Positions 10,404 to 24,820 of a DNA stretch of 64,000 nt are shown piece after piece. Position 1 is the stretch's first letter. The number at the start of each line of letters is the position of its first letter. The position numbers and the translations under genes are program-made. Source of the stretch: Acridotheres tristis. Taxonomy: Eukaryota > Chordata > Aves > Passeriformes > Sturnidae. The notes below the pieces were generated by a model that was not told the origin of the DNA, did not search any database, and saw only the letters and a list, made by a program, of their open reading frames with translations. The stretch covers positions 86,696,347 to 86,760,346 of the forward strand of contig CM072887.1 in the NCBI GenBank assembly GCA_037013685.1. Reading direction: 5' to 3'.

Positions 10404-13400
10404 AATAAAAAAAAAACATAAATATAAACCAGACATGAATCTCTGGTAACCAAAATCTTTCTAAAACTACGCTTGTGGTGGATTTTTTTGGTTTTTTGAG
10501 ACATAGATATGGCAAAGATACCAATCTTATCTTTCGTAATAATGGCTGATTGAGCAATGTCAATATTTTTTGCATTACTCTCCTTTAAAAGTTTTTTTTC
10601 CTGCAAAGTTCTAACCCAAATTACTATGTGACTTAACATAATTTAAATAAATAAAATCTTTACTTTACTTTAGTATTTTGCAACAAAAAGGGTAAACTGG
10701 AAGCATTAATTTTAATAATGGGCCTGTTGACCAATGCACAGTCTGTTGGGACAAGGAACATTCTTGCCATTTGAGATGCAAAGTTTAAAAATCAGATCCA
10801 GTAAAGAAATGCACCACCTTTTGTCACAGGCCACCTTAAAAAAACCAGATAATGGAAGATAAATGTGACTTTAATAATTTATTTTATTTGCAAATAACCT
10901 GTATATAAGATTGGATTACAGCAAAAATGTAGTTACGGGATTTTTTTTCTATACCACAACAAGATATGATTGTGCTCCAGGGTTTTTTTATTTGTTTATG
11001 TTCAAATTTCCCCTATTTATTGCTTAAATTTTAGAAGAAGTTCTCCACAGTTGTATGCAAGGGTAACCTGGTCCTGGTTTATAGTTTTGATGGAATTGGC
11101 CTTTTCTTGCAAGCTATTTTATTCATCACTCGCAATTAATATTCTCTGGGGAAGTTTTCACCCAGCTCAACTAAGAATTCTCTATATTCACCCTATTTCT
11201 TAAAACAGTGTTAGGTACAAAACAGGGCTGGGGGTGAAGTGATTAGAGCTTTCACCCTGATGCCACCTGCATGTACCAATGGTCACCTGTTCTGCAGCCA
11301 GACATGGGGAGCAGTTGATGGCCAGCTGTGAAATATTCTGTTTGAGGGAGACTTTGTTCATCACGAAGGAAGTCTGAAGCCCATATGGGACAGAATTTTC
11401 CAAGTTTGCTTTATTTTCTTGCAAAACCTTGCATCTTGTGTAATCAATGTCTATTACTGAGGCAATGTTTCCCCACTGAGCAGCTTTGTTTACTGCACAA
11501 TCCTAGCAATATCCCGGGTGCAATATAGTGTGAATTTGAGATACTTCCCAGGCCCCACTCCTCCTTAAGAAACACCCTATGGATCACATAATTAAACGTT
11601 GTATTAAAAACATGTAAACCACAAGCTAATGCCTACAAGTAATATGTCCTACAAGCAAAAGTAAAATTCTCCACTTTTCTGTAGGATACCACATGTACAG
11701 TCCAGATGCTGACAGGTGCCTTGTGACACAAACTACCTTCAGTAGAGATATAATCATTGGATGATTTAACAACTGTTCTCAACTGAGTCTAGATAAGTTA
11801 TGTGAAGAATGTTGTTCTTTACAGAGAAAATAATTATTGATTAATTATTAATTATAAAATTATTGTGATTGTCACTTACAGAGTTAGATATCAAGATTTC
11901 AGGGTGAAAATCAAAGTTTCTGATGAAAAAATCTGAAAGAATTATAGGGTCTTAGGCAAAGTTATTGCTGAATAATTTTACTAATCCCGTGTAGAAACCA
12001 TTAAATCTCTTTTCCTAAAACCTTCCATTTTGAGACACATATCCAACACAGGAAATTTCAACCTGAGTAACTAAAGATTAGCAAAATAAGAATAAATGAA
12101 GGCAGGATGCTAGGATAGGAGGAACTAACCAACCAAAATAGAAGTAGCATTGCATAAACAGATAATAATATGCCATATTTCAGTTCTAAAGATGAAAGGA
12201 GTTCTGTTTGTGCAGCTTTATGCAGTGCCTTCTTATGAGGAAAGAATAAAGATAATCACAGTGGGACCAGGGCTATGGGACTGGAGAAGGGGCTTGGAAC
12301 TGCAGGGTTTGCTGGTCTGCAGGAAGTATGAGTGTCTGCTAAAGATGAGAACCTGCAGAATGGAGCCTAAAAATCTGGCATCTTATTAAAAAAAGCATTT
12401 GAACATCCTGTCACCCCACTGTGTTAATTCAGAGGTCTCTGCTCTGCATATATAATTTTTCAGTATATGCATTTGATACAAATATTAGATAGGAAACTTT
12501 TCTGACAAAACTTGCCCAACACAGTGTCTGTTACGATCATCTTTTGAGTTATCTTTTGTGACTCATCCTTTATAATCAAACAAATATATTCTACACATTA
12601 TTTCCAGCTTGAAAGTTGATGAGGGAATCTTCATGTATCATAGTTTCCAGGGAGCTGAATCTGTACACTGAAGCCATAACAAAGTACTATGGATTGACAC
12701 AAAGCTTAAAATCTCTCACTTACACAGACTAGTGATTGGACGAAAAATGGCACTGTGTTTTTAAAGTGCAGATGTGTTGACTTCAGCTGAGGCCATGTCT
12801 GCACACAAAGCACTGCCAAAATAAAGAGTATAGTCTGCTGAAATTTCTGCTGACCTTACCATGTGCAAAGATCTGCCAGATTTTGAGCTTCAATCTTCCC
12901 TCTTTTAAAGGGCAGCATCTGGACTAGACAAACTGAAGAGGAAGATTTTGTAGAAGGAAAGATAAATGTTCTTTTCCTTAAGTTTTATTGCTATTTTATG
13001 AAATTAAATTATTTTATGTTGGAACTCCTACTTCTTTGATAGAGTTTTGGAGGAGGCTGAATCTCAAAAAAGCTAATAAAAATGTTACATGTAGTAAAGA
13101 ATAATTCTACTTATTTTTTCAGTGGAAAAAAGAACATAAGATGTGATATAAAAGATATGTTTTCTATTTTTAGTTTATAAAAAGAATATGTTTATATATG
13201 CTGCAGATGCAGTTGGCTTGAAATTTCTGAGACAATAAAATCCAAATACATTTCAAATAAAAACAAAATAGACAGGTAGTTTAAACAAATTCTTTATTAA
13301 CCTGAAAGGAGTAAAAAAGAAATTAAAAATTTCCTTTTATTAAAAGTTTTGCTGTTTTTAAAGTCTATATTAATGTTGTGGTATCATTCATTAGAATGTG

Positions 13401-16400
13401 GTATTTTTTTCAAAAAAATCTCTTGATTCACTGATTGAAATCTATATTTTAAAATGTTGAAGGTCTCCAGCAGAATTACGTAGTACAATACTGAGGCAAC
13501 AATTAGAAATGCCAGTCTGACCTGACAGTTGTGTAATTAGAATAAAAAGGGAGGAATGTGATGCATGGAATGCCTGGGACTGCTGCAGTCATTACAAAAA
13601 ACCTTATCACAGGATGTGGTCCAGTGATAAACAAGGTCAGGCTACCATACCATCTGCCCATGGAATATTGTGCCGATGTGTTATTCCAGGTCTTTTAAAG
13701 CTACATGGTTTTCAGTCATTTGAAAACAGAACAAATTCCATCAGAAAAACAAAAAAAAAAACCCCAAAAACCAAAAAAACCCCTCACAACTATTTAGCAG
13801 GTAATTAAATGCAGAGCAAAAGAGACAAAAAAGAGAAGCACAAACCTTTGTATGACAGCGAAAAGGGTTGAAAATACTGCTATGTCACAGCATCCATCAG
13901 TTCTGAGTGCTTTAAATAGGAAGAAATCTGGATTCACCTGTCCTCTGGATGCTGTCTTTCTGGGACCTGCTACTTACTGGCATGGGGATGCATATTCTGG
14001 GCTCCTGTGGGGGACATGAATTATTATCTTTCCTCAGCTGACTATCTCATGCTCTGTGCACAGTGTGACTAAATCGGCTGAAGCAAAGCAAACCTTCTAG
14101 GATTGGTCTTTGAAAACACAACACTGCAGAGTCAAAACGATGCCCTTCACTTTCATTACACAGGATTATACACAGTTCTACAGATGTAAGGTGCTATGAA
14201 AGTGCATCCACAGTGGATATAAAGCCTTTTTTCTGTTTTATCTTTCCTTGCAAAACATGAGATTATACTGTGTTTGATTCTTTGAAAGCAAAGAAATACA
14301 TTCACTAAATAAATACATCCACTTCTATTTCTCAAATCCTGTCCCTTTTTTTGCATGATTTGTTCCCCTTGAAGAGATAAAGTTCCTACTGACTTCATTT
14401 GGAAGCATATGTGAATCAGTCAAGGAGAAATTGGTGCCTCATGCTCTTGAAATGGAATGGAATTGTGAGCAGTAATTGGCTTACTCTTCAGGACGCCATC
14501 CACTTACAACACTCTATAAATTCCTCTGCAGAAACCTTTTAATTCAAGTAAAATGACAGTGGCAAAAATAAAAATATGAAAACCAAAACAAAACCGGGTA
14601 TATTTTTTTATGGCATGTATTTAATACTGCTATATGAATGCATTACACGGGCACCTATCCTCATTCCTATATTGTGGAATGGGAGGCCCCTTCTTCCCCT
14701 GAACCAGGAACAGGTTCTGCCTGTCCTTGTTGGAGCACACACCAGGGGCTGGAATGGCCTTTTGTAAGTCTCCAGCAAATTTCAGCTCTTGCATTGCAGG
14801 GCTCCCAGAGGCTGGTCTTTAATTCTTTCTTGAGAAACACAGATATGAAAGAATTGTGAAACAACGGGCAGGTGGTGATCAGTGGCCTCACACAATATTC
14901 TGCAGAACTGGCCAGCTTTATCAAGGCTTAAGAAAAGGATTTCTATAAGCGGGACAAAAGCCACCCAAGCTTCACTGCACTCTCAGGTCTAAACCTCACA
15001 GGTAGCTCTGCCCTCCAATTCTTTACAGGTTTCACACAAATACAGTCAATTGCAAAATCAGATGTGTAGAATAACTTTATTATTAATATCTTTCAAAAGA
15101 TCATAGGTAGCCCAGAGTTTCTTTGTTTACTTTTATTTTTCACTGCGTATACGTTTACACAATTTTCAGTATTTTCAAACTTTTATTTATCTTCTCGTTC
15201 TGGTTTCATAATATATATTTCCATTTTGAAAATCAATTAAGTATTTATATTGATTTATCAAGTCTGTAAAACATATTGGATAAAAATATTGTATAAAGAT
15301 AGATATATTGAATTTCAAAGACTATCCTTATGTGTTCTTTACAGAAATCAATAAATGAGATCCTGATGAGACTTTTAATACTGGCTTTTAGCATAGGTAG
15401 ATTTTCACTTGCTATTTTCTGAGGAAGTTTTTACCAGTAAGAACACTTTTTACACTTAAGAGCACATTCCAGTGGTTTCAGTTCTTTCTTTATTTGAGGA
15501 TTGATTTTGCTAGTGAGCACCATAGTGTTGTTCAGGAAATCATTCACATATATACTTATGGTCGTTGAAATTATTTTTAAGGTTAGTTGAATATCTAAGT
15601 ATTCAAAGGTATACATAAACTTTGATCTTTTGAGAAGCAGTATCTAGCTTTAGAACATCCTCATAAAATCAAAGGCTGTTTTATGTCAAGGCTGAAAACA
15701 GTGGACAGAGGATCCATCTGTTCCACTGTGGTCTAGCAGAATGCAGATGATGACTGATGTAATGTGGCTTGGAGGTCTCTGAGAGGTGCCTCAGATCAGA
15801 ACCCCACAGTTCTGTTCTCAGAATCCATGGCCACTTCAGGGTGTGAATGGACAAAATAAGCAGCATCTTTTTACTTGCTCGGTTACCACATTTGCTAAGG
15901 CTCACAAGGACATTAAGGGCAAAGCTGTTGCTTAAATCTTCCTGTGAAAGAGGGCCTCAGATCTTCTTCACCTTCAGTGTCTTTTTCTACTATATCAGTG
16001 GATTCTATTGAATAAGAAAGCAATGATATTGCTCCAACTTTGAAAATACCAGTAAATTCTATGACTTCTACAGTCTTCATGTTAAATGAAAGAGATATCC
16101 ACTTCCAATTTTTCTGTGTAATTAGTACAGAGAGAGATCTATTTGCTTCCATTGCACAAAATATATGTATTAAACTGAAATTAAGTATTTGGTTTTATAT
16201 TTCTTAGATACTGTTCATAAATTCAGTTTACAATAGAAAAGAAGGGGAGGATTACTTAATTTTCCACATGAACATCGATTTAAATTCCATTGAAGTATAC
16301 TCTTAAATTATGTTTAAACGTGTGACTCTGGAAATGTAAATCCTTTATTCATTATTCTGTATCCTGGGTTTTAGAATCTATTCTCCCAGAAAGAGTTTCT

Positions 16401-18363
16401 AAAGGAAAACAAAACTTTATGTTTAACTTCATCCTATATATATGTTGTTATCTTCTCTTTCACCACCAAAATTCGAGTGCTTCTTGTTCATTTCGGTTAC
16501 AGCTCAGGACTCCAATCTTTGAATCCTGTACTTCAGGATTTTCCGATTTTTTTGTTTTTATGTGTGACTCTCATATCCACTCTGGGAAATTATTAATGCT
16601 TGTTTTCATTCCTTTTATTTCTTATAAACCTATTTTGAGTTTATTCTACTCCTAGCCGCCATTATTCCTTTTACTTCAGTAAGGTTTAAATTGCCCTCAG
16701 AGAAGCTTTGCTGAACCTCAGAAGTTTGTCACAAGATGAGCTATACTAATTTTCAAAGCAGGAGAGAAACGTATTAACCCTGTCAATTATCTGTTTTGTG
16801 ACTGAGAGTGGACAAGGGGCAGTTCCTTCCAGAGCCATGAGAGTCTGTGCACAGCCCAGGCTCCTCGTGGAAGGGAGTTGGATTTTTGTAGCCATCACTG
16901 CAGGAGGAGGAATGGTCATTTTCCAGTAGAACAGACCAACATTTGGTAGAGACCAGACACTCAGAAAGAAACACTGTAATAGCAACAATGGTAGTAAAGG
17001 TCCTGCTGAAAGGAAAATACTTTGGGACTGTGCTTTCTCAGTAACTGATTAAAGAGAAGGCAGAGGGGAAAACATATACCCATACAAGGTGGAAATTGTT
17101 GAAAGAGATTTGTGACCTATAACATTCTTAGAGGAAGTTTTTGACACGAGTAAGTGTAGGCGTCTCTGGTAATAATGAAGACAGAGTACACCAGAAAGCA
17201 GTCGTGGGCTCATTATAAAAAGTTTGAAAAGCCTTGGAGAACGGAAGAGGCAAAAGCTTTTGTTTCCCATCCAAGTGCACTTGATAATATATAAAATCTC
17301 TTAAAATAAAGACTGATTTTATTGCCACTGATTGGGAGCAGTGTTCAGTTCTTGGAAAGCAGAGAAAAATTAAGAAAACCCTGGGAAGAGAAAGAAAGAC
17401 ATCCCTAATCCATCTGCCTGGCAGTAAGGCTTAGCATCTCTTATAATTAGTCTCAAGTCATGTGAAAGAGAAAGTTCACGCCCCTGTCTCTGGATATATT
17501 TTTCATGGTATGCATAAGGAATTTAGTACAATCACATGTTATGAAAACTTCGTTTTCCTAATGATTTAAGATGAGTACAGGTATTTCTTTTCTGTAAGAA
17601 AATTTGTTCTGTCCGTTACGGTATATGTATGAGTAGAGCTGTATGAAGCATTTATGCATCCATGAAATTTCTCAAAATAGTATAAAAAATTCAATTAGAA
17701 CATCACAGTTCTGATGATTTTGATTAGGCATTGTGGAAGAATTTAATTTCTTGTTTTATAAAATACCTCCCAGTGTACCCATACCCCAAAATCACTTAAA
17801 GTGATTCCTACCCCTGTCCAGTATATGGTATGTGAGAACAACCTCACAGGAATGCTAATAAAATGTTTCCCCCATTTTCTTGCCCAGAAATGAAAGGAAA
17901 ATAAAATTCTGTGGTGTTTCTATAACAGGAAGAGTCACCTTAGTATGCTTTGGACATGAATTATCCTAAAGATATGTACACAGTGAAAAATCAGAGGAGG
18001 TAAAAATCAGAGCAACAGTAGTTTTAACAATCTTTCACATAAAATTATTATTAGAAGAAAGAAAACCGGCATGCAATGGATATCTTTTTTCAAGCGGCAA
18101 ACTAAGCCAATGAAACTTCTGTTTTGGTAGTCTCAATTGTATTGGCAATACATACAGAGTCAACAGGAATATTATGGAAAATCTACTGATAATACAAAGA
18201 TAAGAGTTTGGTGGAGAAAAGTAAAACGCAGGTAACTGGATACCTGAATGTATCAGCATATGTACACTGTCATCATACAGTAATGAAAGATAACTTCGGA
18301 TTGCAAACTTTAAAATACAGGCACAGGGACACATTTTTTCCCGCTATTAAATATTGCATTCCA
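10404..18363. other. 8-kb non-genic stretch
   Basis: AT-rich, apparently single-copy sequence in which no dispersed repeat was recognised. Local patches of higher GC occur (about 13970-14060 and 14640-15010), and an A/C-rich simple stretch lies at 13746-13785. No ORF shows a recognisable domain. Confidence 0.5.
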
Positions 18364-18405
18364 CTGAAAACTACTTACAGTGTGCTGAAAACTACTTACA
18401 GTGTG
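18364..18405. repeat. exact tandem duplication, 2 x 21 bp
   Basis: Bases 18364-18384 are repeated exactly at 18385-18405 (unit begins CTGAAAACT and ends CAGTGTG). Two perfect copies indicate a recent small tandem duplication. Confidence 0.97.
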
Positions 18406-21400
18406 TAATTTTGGACACTTTAATTTCTATTTCTTGCATACTTCCTTTGTTTTCTTTCACTCTTTCAGTTTTAATCACCCCTTTATAACGACTCTTGACT
18501 CTTTCTTTCTTTTGGTTCTTTTATCACCTTTAACTACTGCTTATGATTTTATTCTCCATGCTTTTAAGTTTTCTGTTGAAGTTCTTTCCTTGTGCTTTTT
18601 CAGAAATGTTTTTCATTTTTGTTGAAAGCCCATGCTCAATCTGTGGATTGGTTTGGATGTTTTAATGTGATAGTAATTTCTTATTCTCTTTACACCCACA
18701 CTTCTTTAAATTTTTTGCTTCGTGATCCTCACTTAGTTCTTGTGCTTATCATGCTGGTCTTAAAGTCCTACATTTGCTGTACCTTTATTTAGCAAAAATT
18801 TATTTTATCTTTCCCTTGGCATTTATTCCTTGCCTGAGCAATTCAAAACAGATTCCCTACTGTTATCTTAATCTGAGAGGGACCATTTGAGGGCTCACTC
18901 TCTACTAACAATTCCCTCTACCTGGCATTTCTCTTTAAGCTTTTAATATTTTACTCCAATTCTACAGAAATTTAAAACTTGGGAGATTTACCAGTAAATT
19001 AAAATGTTTTGGGGGGTTTTTTATAATTTAAAGACACTATCTTGCATTTCTTTTGAACATTTTGTAAAACTAGCCTAATGCTATTTACATGTTTATATTA
19101 TCAGCTTAGATGCATGTTTAAAACATTATTCTGTTCTACATATCCTTAAAATACCTGAAAAAAAATTATTGTAATTTTACAGCATCACTAAAATGCACAA
19201 TACATAGTACCCAAGTAAAAAATCTAGTCAGCACCTACAAAATTTAGTCTCTGCTGCACACCATAGAATACTACTGTATCATTGATCCATGTATGGATCC
19301 AAAATAGATGGATTTCAGCCTTTACTCTTGTTGTGGTTTATGCTGGAAACAGTAAGATATAAAGGGGAAATTCATACTGGGAGCTGCAGGTTCAGATATG
19401 CATTTTGGATCATTTTCCCCACTGTTCATCTTGCAGTTGAAAACTGTGGCAATGTTGATAAACACTTCCTTAAGACATTTAAATTTAATTGCTTCATCTT
19501 CTAACTGTCTCGTTTACACTACATTTAGCTTAAGTCTTTTCTCATGCTTGAAAACATGTTGGTTGTCACTTATTTAAGAGTACTTGAAAACTGGACCTTT
19601 GTTCTTCCTCCTTGTGGCTATGCAGAATCTTTAAGATCCACATGACAGTAGATAACAATCTAAAGTTTTCAGCAAATAGACTAACTACGTGGCAAAGGCA
19701 GGAATTAATTTGTGATTACTTTGCAGGATTGGTGTATTCCTGCTTCATTCACAGCTGAGGAAACTGGGGTCTCCAGAGGAAAGAGGGATTAAGGAGACAA
19801 CTCAAAAACAGCAATCTAAAACAAAACTCTAACTTCTGTATCATTGATACATCAGCAAAACTCATTACAAACCGAACACAAAACAGTGGCTTAAGAATCA
19901 TTGCAGAAAACAAATTAGCATTGAAAAATTTCTTATATTTTTTTTTTAGAGCTGAAACAGTACTGAAAGTGCCACGACCAGAAGGAAAAGTATTTAGGCT
20001 TGAATTACTGCAGGAATTTAGGAAAACTGTAGAAAGCACAGTGAAACTTTGCTGAGAGGGAAATGCTCTGACTGAATGCGCCTTGTGATTTGGAAGTTAG
20101 CACCTGAGAACAAGAGGAGGAAAGTTCAGATTACCAAAAGCTTTATTTATTACCAGCACAGAAATATAATTTCCTAATAGGTTATTAAAAAAAAAAACCA
20201 ACAAAAAAAGGTTTTTTTTAAGAAAGATCAAAAAGGAGGAGTTCAATTCCACACACACAGTTTCCCAGAGTAATAAATGAAGCATGTAGCAAGATGGAAA
20301 GGAGTTGTTTTAAACTTCTTGTCTCAGCTCATACTTTGAAATTCAGTATGTGGGAGCAGAAGCATCACTGAACAATTTTTCTGCCTCCCATGGTCAAAGA
20401 AAATATAAAAAATAGTATGTTTCTGAAAGCAGCAGTACTATTGGCACCCTGTGCTATTAGCTTGCTCTTTGAGCCCCACTTTTCTTATAGAAACCAAGAA
20501 AAGTCCTCAAAGGGTTTCTTTAATAAAAATGGAAGACACAGTTCAATTGAACTGCTTCGTCTTGGTCTGCTGGTGTTTGTGACTTGGAGGGATGTCCCTG
20601 ACATCCCAGTGTGTGTGGCCACCCAGTACAACTCACCTCTTGTAAATTAGGCACACTGGAGAACTTTGTATCAACTCTTCATTTATATCACCCAGAGGTC
20701 CAATTGCTCTTTTGTCTCCAAAAAGTGTTTCCATAAATATAACACACTATTTTCAGTTGTCTAATCAATAGTTCAGTCTTTTGTATTTGACAACACAGAA
20801 CTAGTGTTATATTTGCTTTGAGGCAGTAAGTGCAGGTAAGACAGTTTTGCAATGAAGTAAAGTGGTTGCAAGTAAAAATGTGCCTGGTAATTCAAGATTT
20901 GATGTTCATTTGTCAAAAACTCTTAAGGTTTCATTTGGGGATGTTGTTATCAGGTGCAGAATACTGATAGAATTCTGTTAATGGTTATCTGATAACTTAT
21001 GGGACTCTTATGTAGTCTATATCCTATGGAATTGAAAGCTAAAATAAGAATGTGATGAGATACTTTTGTATCTGAGTGATAATTTGAGCTGTCTTTCAAG
21101 GGGAGAATGTCCCTTGGTTCAAACAGGGGTTCAGTGATCCACAAGGTAGCTGAGATTCATTTTAGTGGCACTCTGAATAATGGTGTTCAAAGTAACCACA
21201 GAGAAAGAGAGAACTACGGAATGAGATGAGGCTATCTGTTAAACTATGTAAGTGATCAAATTTCCTCTGCCTCTGAAATGAAAGATGGTTGCAAATCTTT
21301 ATTTTAAAACTTCCAGTTAAATCTACCAACTTAACTAGAAAATCTGTAGTCAATCGTGGTACGAAAATGAACACTGCTGATAAAGAAATACAAAAATGAC

Positions 21401-24353
21401 CACAATGTAACTGTCAAAAAAGATATTTTAATCTGCTTAGGTGTACAAAAACTATAGCATTGCACAGCTACGGTTTATTGCCAGCAGTTTATTCAAAGCC
21501 ATACAATGTCCTTGTCCTACATTAGCAGGTCATTTCAATAGTTCTGTATGCAGGTTAGAATCAGCACACGGTTCAGAGAATCAGTATCAGTGCTTTGAGA
21601 AATTGCCTTCTCTCCTGTGATTTTTAAAAAAATATAAATCCAATTCTGTTCACTGTCACCCAGTAACCAGGTTTGTAAACAATTTACATTTTGCCTGGAG
21701 TCAGATAATCTTATCATTATTTGATCTTTTTAAGCACAGACAAATATCTAGATCTGGATGTGTGTATGAGAAAGGGCTGTGCAAATGACAAGGAAAAAAA
21801 TTGCAAAGAAAAAAAAAAAAGGCCAACTAGAAATATAAAACAGTTGCAAATACTTATAGTTTTGTAGATTTTTTTTAGTTGCTTCCAAATTTGTGGAGTT
21901 ATTTATTCATCCTTGTAAAAGCAAGCAGAAGAAAAGATGAACAATCATGTGTAAAAGGAAGAATTTTTTTTGAAAAATAAATTTGGATTCCTCAATTCCC
22001 TCTGCACTGAATTTTTTTCAGAAACTTTTTTCTTATTCTTCATAACACAAAGTCCTACACACTGAAATGTGATTTTGTAAAGCTGTCACATTTTTAATCC
22101 ATCAGTCATTTTCCTCTCTGATTAGCTTCATATCTATTCACTTAAACCTCCATATTGCTTTATATATATTGCTATATTCTAAAACCTTAAACTCTGTGTT
22201 TTCCATCATGTGATATTACACACCTCTATAACACACTCATAATCCCAGTTCTATCATTCAGTTTTGGAAGCCTTCTCCACAGCCTCAGGTTAAATGCAGT
22301 GTTCACCTGGGGATCAGTGCCTGTCAGCACAGAAAGTCTAAAATTGTCAGTGACCAAGGTTCCAACAGATACCACCATCTTTCTTCTCTACATCACTTAG
22401 GTTTGGATAGCAAACATGCCTGAGTTTTTTCATTTGTGTAGATACAAATGTTTGCAAAATGTTCTATCATCATCTTCTTGGCTTTGGAGGTTGTAAAGCA
22501 GAAGTGAGGCCATTCTCTTGACTACTTGACATTGTTGTGCAGCAGCTCAAGCACTAGTCATTAAAGAAGGAAATCCTCAGCTCTCCCGTACATGCAGTGG
22601 TCCAGCTTAGATTGGAGAGGGGACTTGAATTACTCATCCTTACTCCAACTGTCCAAAAACTGAATAGAAAGAAACTGTTTTATGGAAAGAAGTGATGCAT
22701 CCATAAACACTTTGGAAAAATTGCATCAATTTATTCTTTGTCTTCTTGTTGTGTCAGTATGGCTCCATGCCACTTTTCACAGTAGAGTATCACTTTATGA
22801 GCTAGTATGTTGGTTACAGCTTGGTTGAGGTTTAAAGTTGTAGAGATGTCTCCGAGAGCAATATTTAGCCTATTCTTACTATATAGCTAAGGATCATAGA
22901 GAAGACACAAAGAATCCATTTTGATTATGAAAGGATGGATTAGAAGCAATAACAGAAGAAAAAACCTACTTTTTACTTGTGAATTTTCTAATCTACTATG
23001 GATTCCTTCTAATGTGCTATGGATTTCATTAACATAAAAATCCTGAGACTTCATATAGCTACATCTACCATATAATTTTTCAGAGATAATCCATACTTTA
23101 GTAATTTCTGCATTAGCATATGGGGTTTCATCTTTCTAAAAAAAAATTATTTATATTTCAAGTTGATTATTGTGCAAGCTCTTATCTTCCACAGCTCCGA
23201 TCTGGGCAATGATTTAACAATCAATTTAACAATTTAACAGTAGACTCTTGGTCAAAATGTCATCAAGCTATTATCAAACAATTTTCTTAAGCCAAATTCT
23301 GTGAAAAAATCTTCAGGGAGAATTATCTGATAACCCATCATGCATCTTTGATCTGGGAAGCATTCGAGTAACTATTTCAAAAACTTTCTGTGCTGTTAGA
23401 AATTGTTTTCTGCTCTTCACTGAATAGAAGACTGACACTATAAAGGATTTAGAATACAAATCTCCCTTTACTGAGAAGATTTTTGAATATACAGAAGCAC
23501 TTCTTTTTGGTTACAATTCAACTGTATAGCTGGATTCTGACTATCTCAGAATCTGATTTCCCAAATGCCTTCGTAGTTGTTTTTAGAACTTATTTTTTAA
23601 CTTGGAAAAAAATGTTGGCAAGGTTTTTGTATAAAGAGAGAGACGATCACACAGAAGGGAAAGTGGAGGACAATCTCTGTCAATACTTTTAAATATTTCT
23701 CAATGTTTGAACACTGTGTTGGCATAGCAGAGAATTTCTCTGCACTGCCCAAATCTGTTTCTGAGTAATCCAACAAATTAGTATTTGCATTAGAAAAGGA
23801 CAGGTCTTTAAAACCCATGATAAAGCACCCTTATTTTGAAACTTGTGGCATTGTTCATTAATTCCTATTCTGCCATAAGTCCATGTGCGTCTTAGATACA
23901 CACACATTTCAAATGTGAGACTTTAAGCTTCAACACCTGGATGATTTTCTGCCACAGAATCACCTTTCTCCAGCTTTTGCTGTGGGGCCAGGCACACAAA
24001 CCCTAATGCCTCAAAGACCATGAGTCCATGATCATCAGTATCAGACCTGTGCATTGCAGACTGCAGCAGGACATGTCTGATCCTCTTCATCATATATCTG
24101 CTGAGTGAACCAGAACATGTGTCATGGCATTTATTTCAGCTTTATGCTTTTTTTACCTGCTGGGAGTATAAACAATTGCTGATCTGGAATAAAGTAGCAA
24201 CCCCTGGTCTGGCATGAGGTCTACTGATATAAAATTAGCCTGTCATCATGCTTTTCAAGCATTATAGAGTGAACAAAGATGATATCAGATTGGCACTTTA
24301 GATTGTGTGATTGCAGTGTTTTCAAACAGGGAGCAGGAGCTTCAAAAGGGGGT
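18406..24353. other. 6-kb non-genic stretch
   Basis: AT-rich sequence with scattered A-runs (for example 20187-20198 and 21808-21820). A tract at 18406-18790 has a strongly pyrimidine-biased plus strand, which explains its Phe/Ser/Leu-rich ORFs. Nothing else was recognised. Confidence 0.5.
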
Positions 24354-24820
24354 GGGGGCTGGGGACCAAACTGACGGAAAGCAGCTCTACAGGGAAGGAC
24401 CTGGGGGTCCAAAAAGAGACTATAAAGATGACTGAGAGACAGGAGCATCTCTCTTGTGAGAAAGGACTGAGGGAACTGGTCCTGTTGAACCCTGAGAAGA
24501 GATGACTGAGAGGAAATTCATCAATATGGATGACTATCTAAAGGATGGGTGTCAAGCCAAGTAATAGGACAAGAGGCAAAGGGTGGAAACTGATGCACAG
24601 GAAGTTCCACTTGAATATAAAGAAGAACTTTTTACTGTGAGGGTGACCGAGCACTGAAACAGATTGCCCAGAGAGGTTGTGGAGTTTCTCTCACTGGAGA
24701 TCTTCAAGAATTGTCTGGACCCAGTCCTGTGCCATATGCTCTGGGATGTCTCTGCTTAAGCAAGGAGGTTGGAATAGATGATCTCCTGTGTTCCCTTCTA
24801 GCCTTACCCATTCTGTGGGA
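24354..24820 (+). mobile_element. CR1 LINE, 5'-truncated, intact 3' end
   Basis: The plus strand carries the usual CR1 order: 'gggaaggacctgggggtcc' near 24392, 'gaaaggactgagggaactgg' near 24461, 'aataggacaagaggcaaagggtgg' near 24562, 'ctgaaacagattgcccagagaggttgtggag' near 24654, 'ctggagatcttcaagaa' near 24694, then the terminal 'ggttggaatagatgatctcc' and 'ccattctgtggga'. The coding part is degraded. The ORFs overlapping it (24221-24448 minus, 24311-24505 plus) are by-products. The tail is the family's octamer-type end rather than poly(A). Confidence 0.93.

Noticed and set aside
10333..10639. Minus-strand ORFs of 80 and 96 codons
   Set aside because: Their C-terminal Ile/Tyr runs are translations of the AT/TG microsatellite.
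15681..16152. Two consecutive minus-strand ORFs (79 and 74 codons) that might be a frameshifted pseudogene
   Set aside because: The second has no ATG at its start (it begins GTG), no known protein was recognised, and no poly(A) tail or target duplication was seen.
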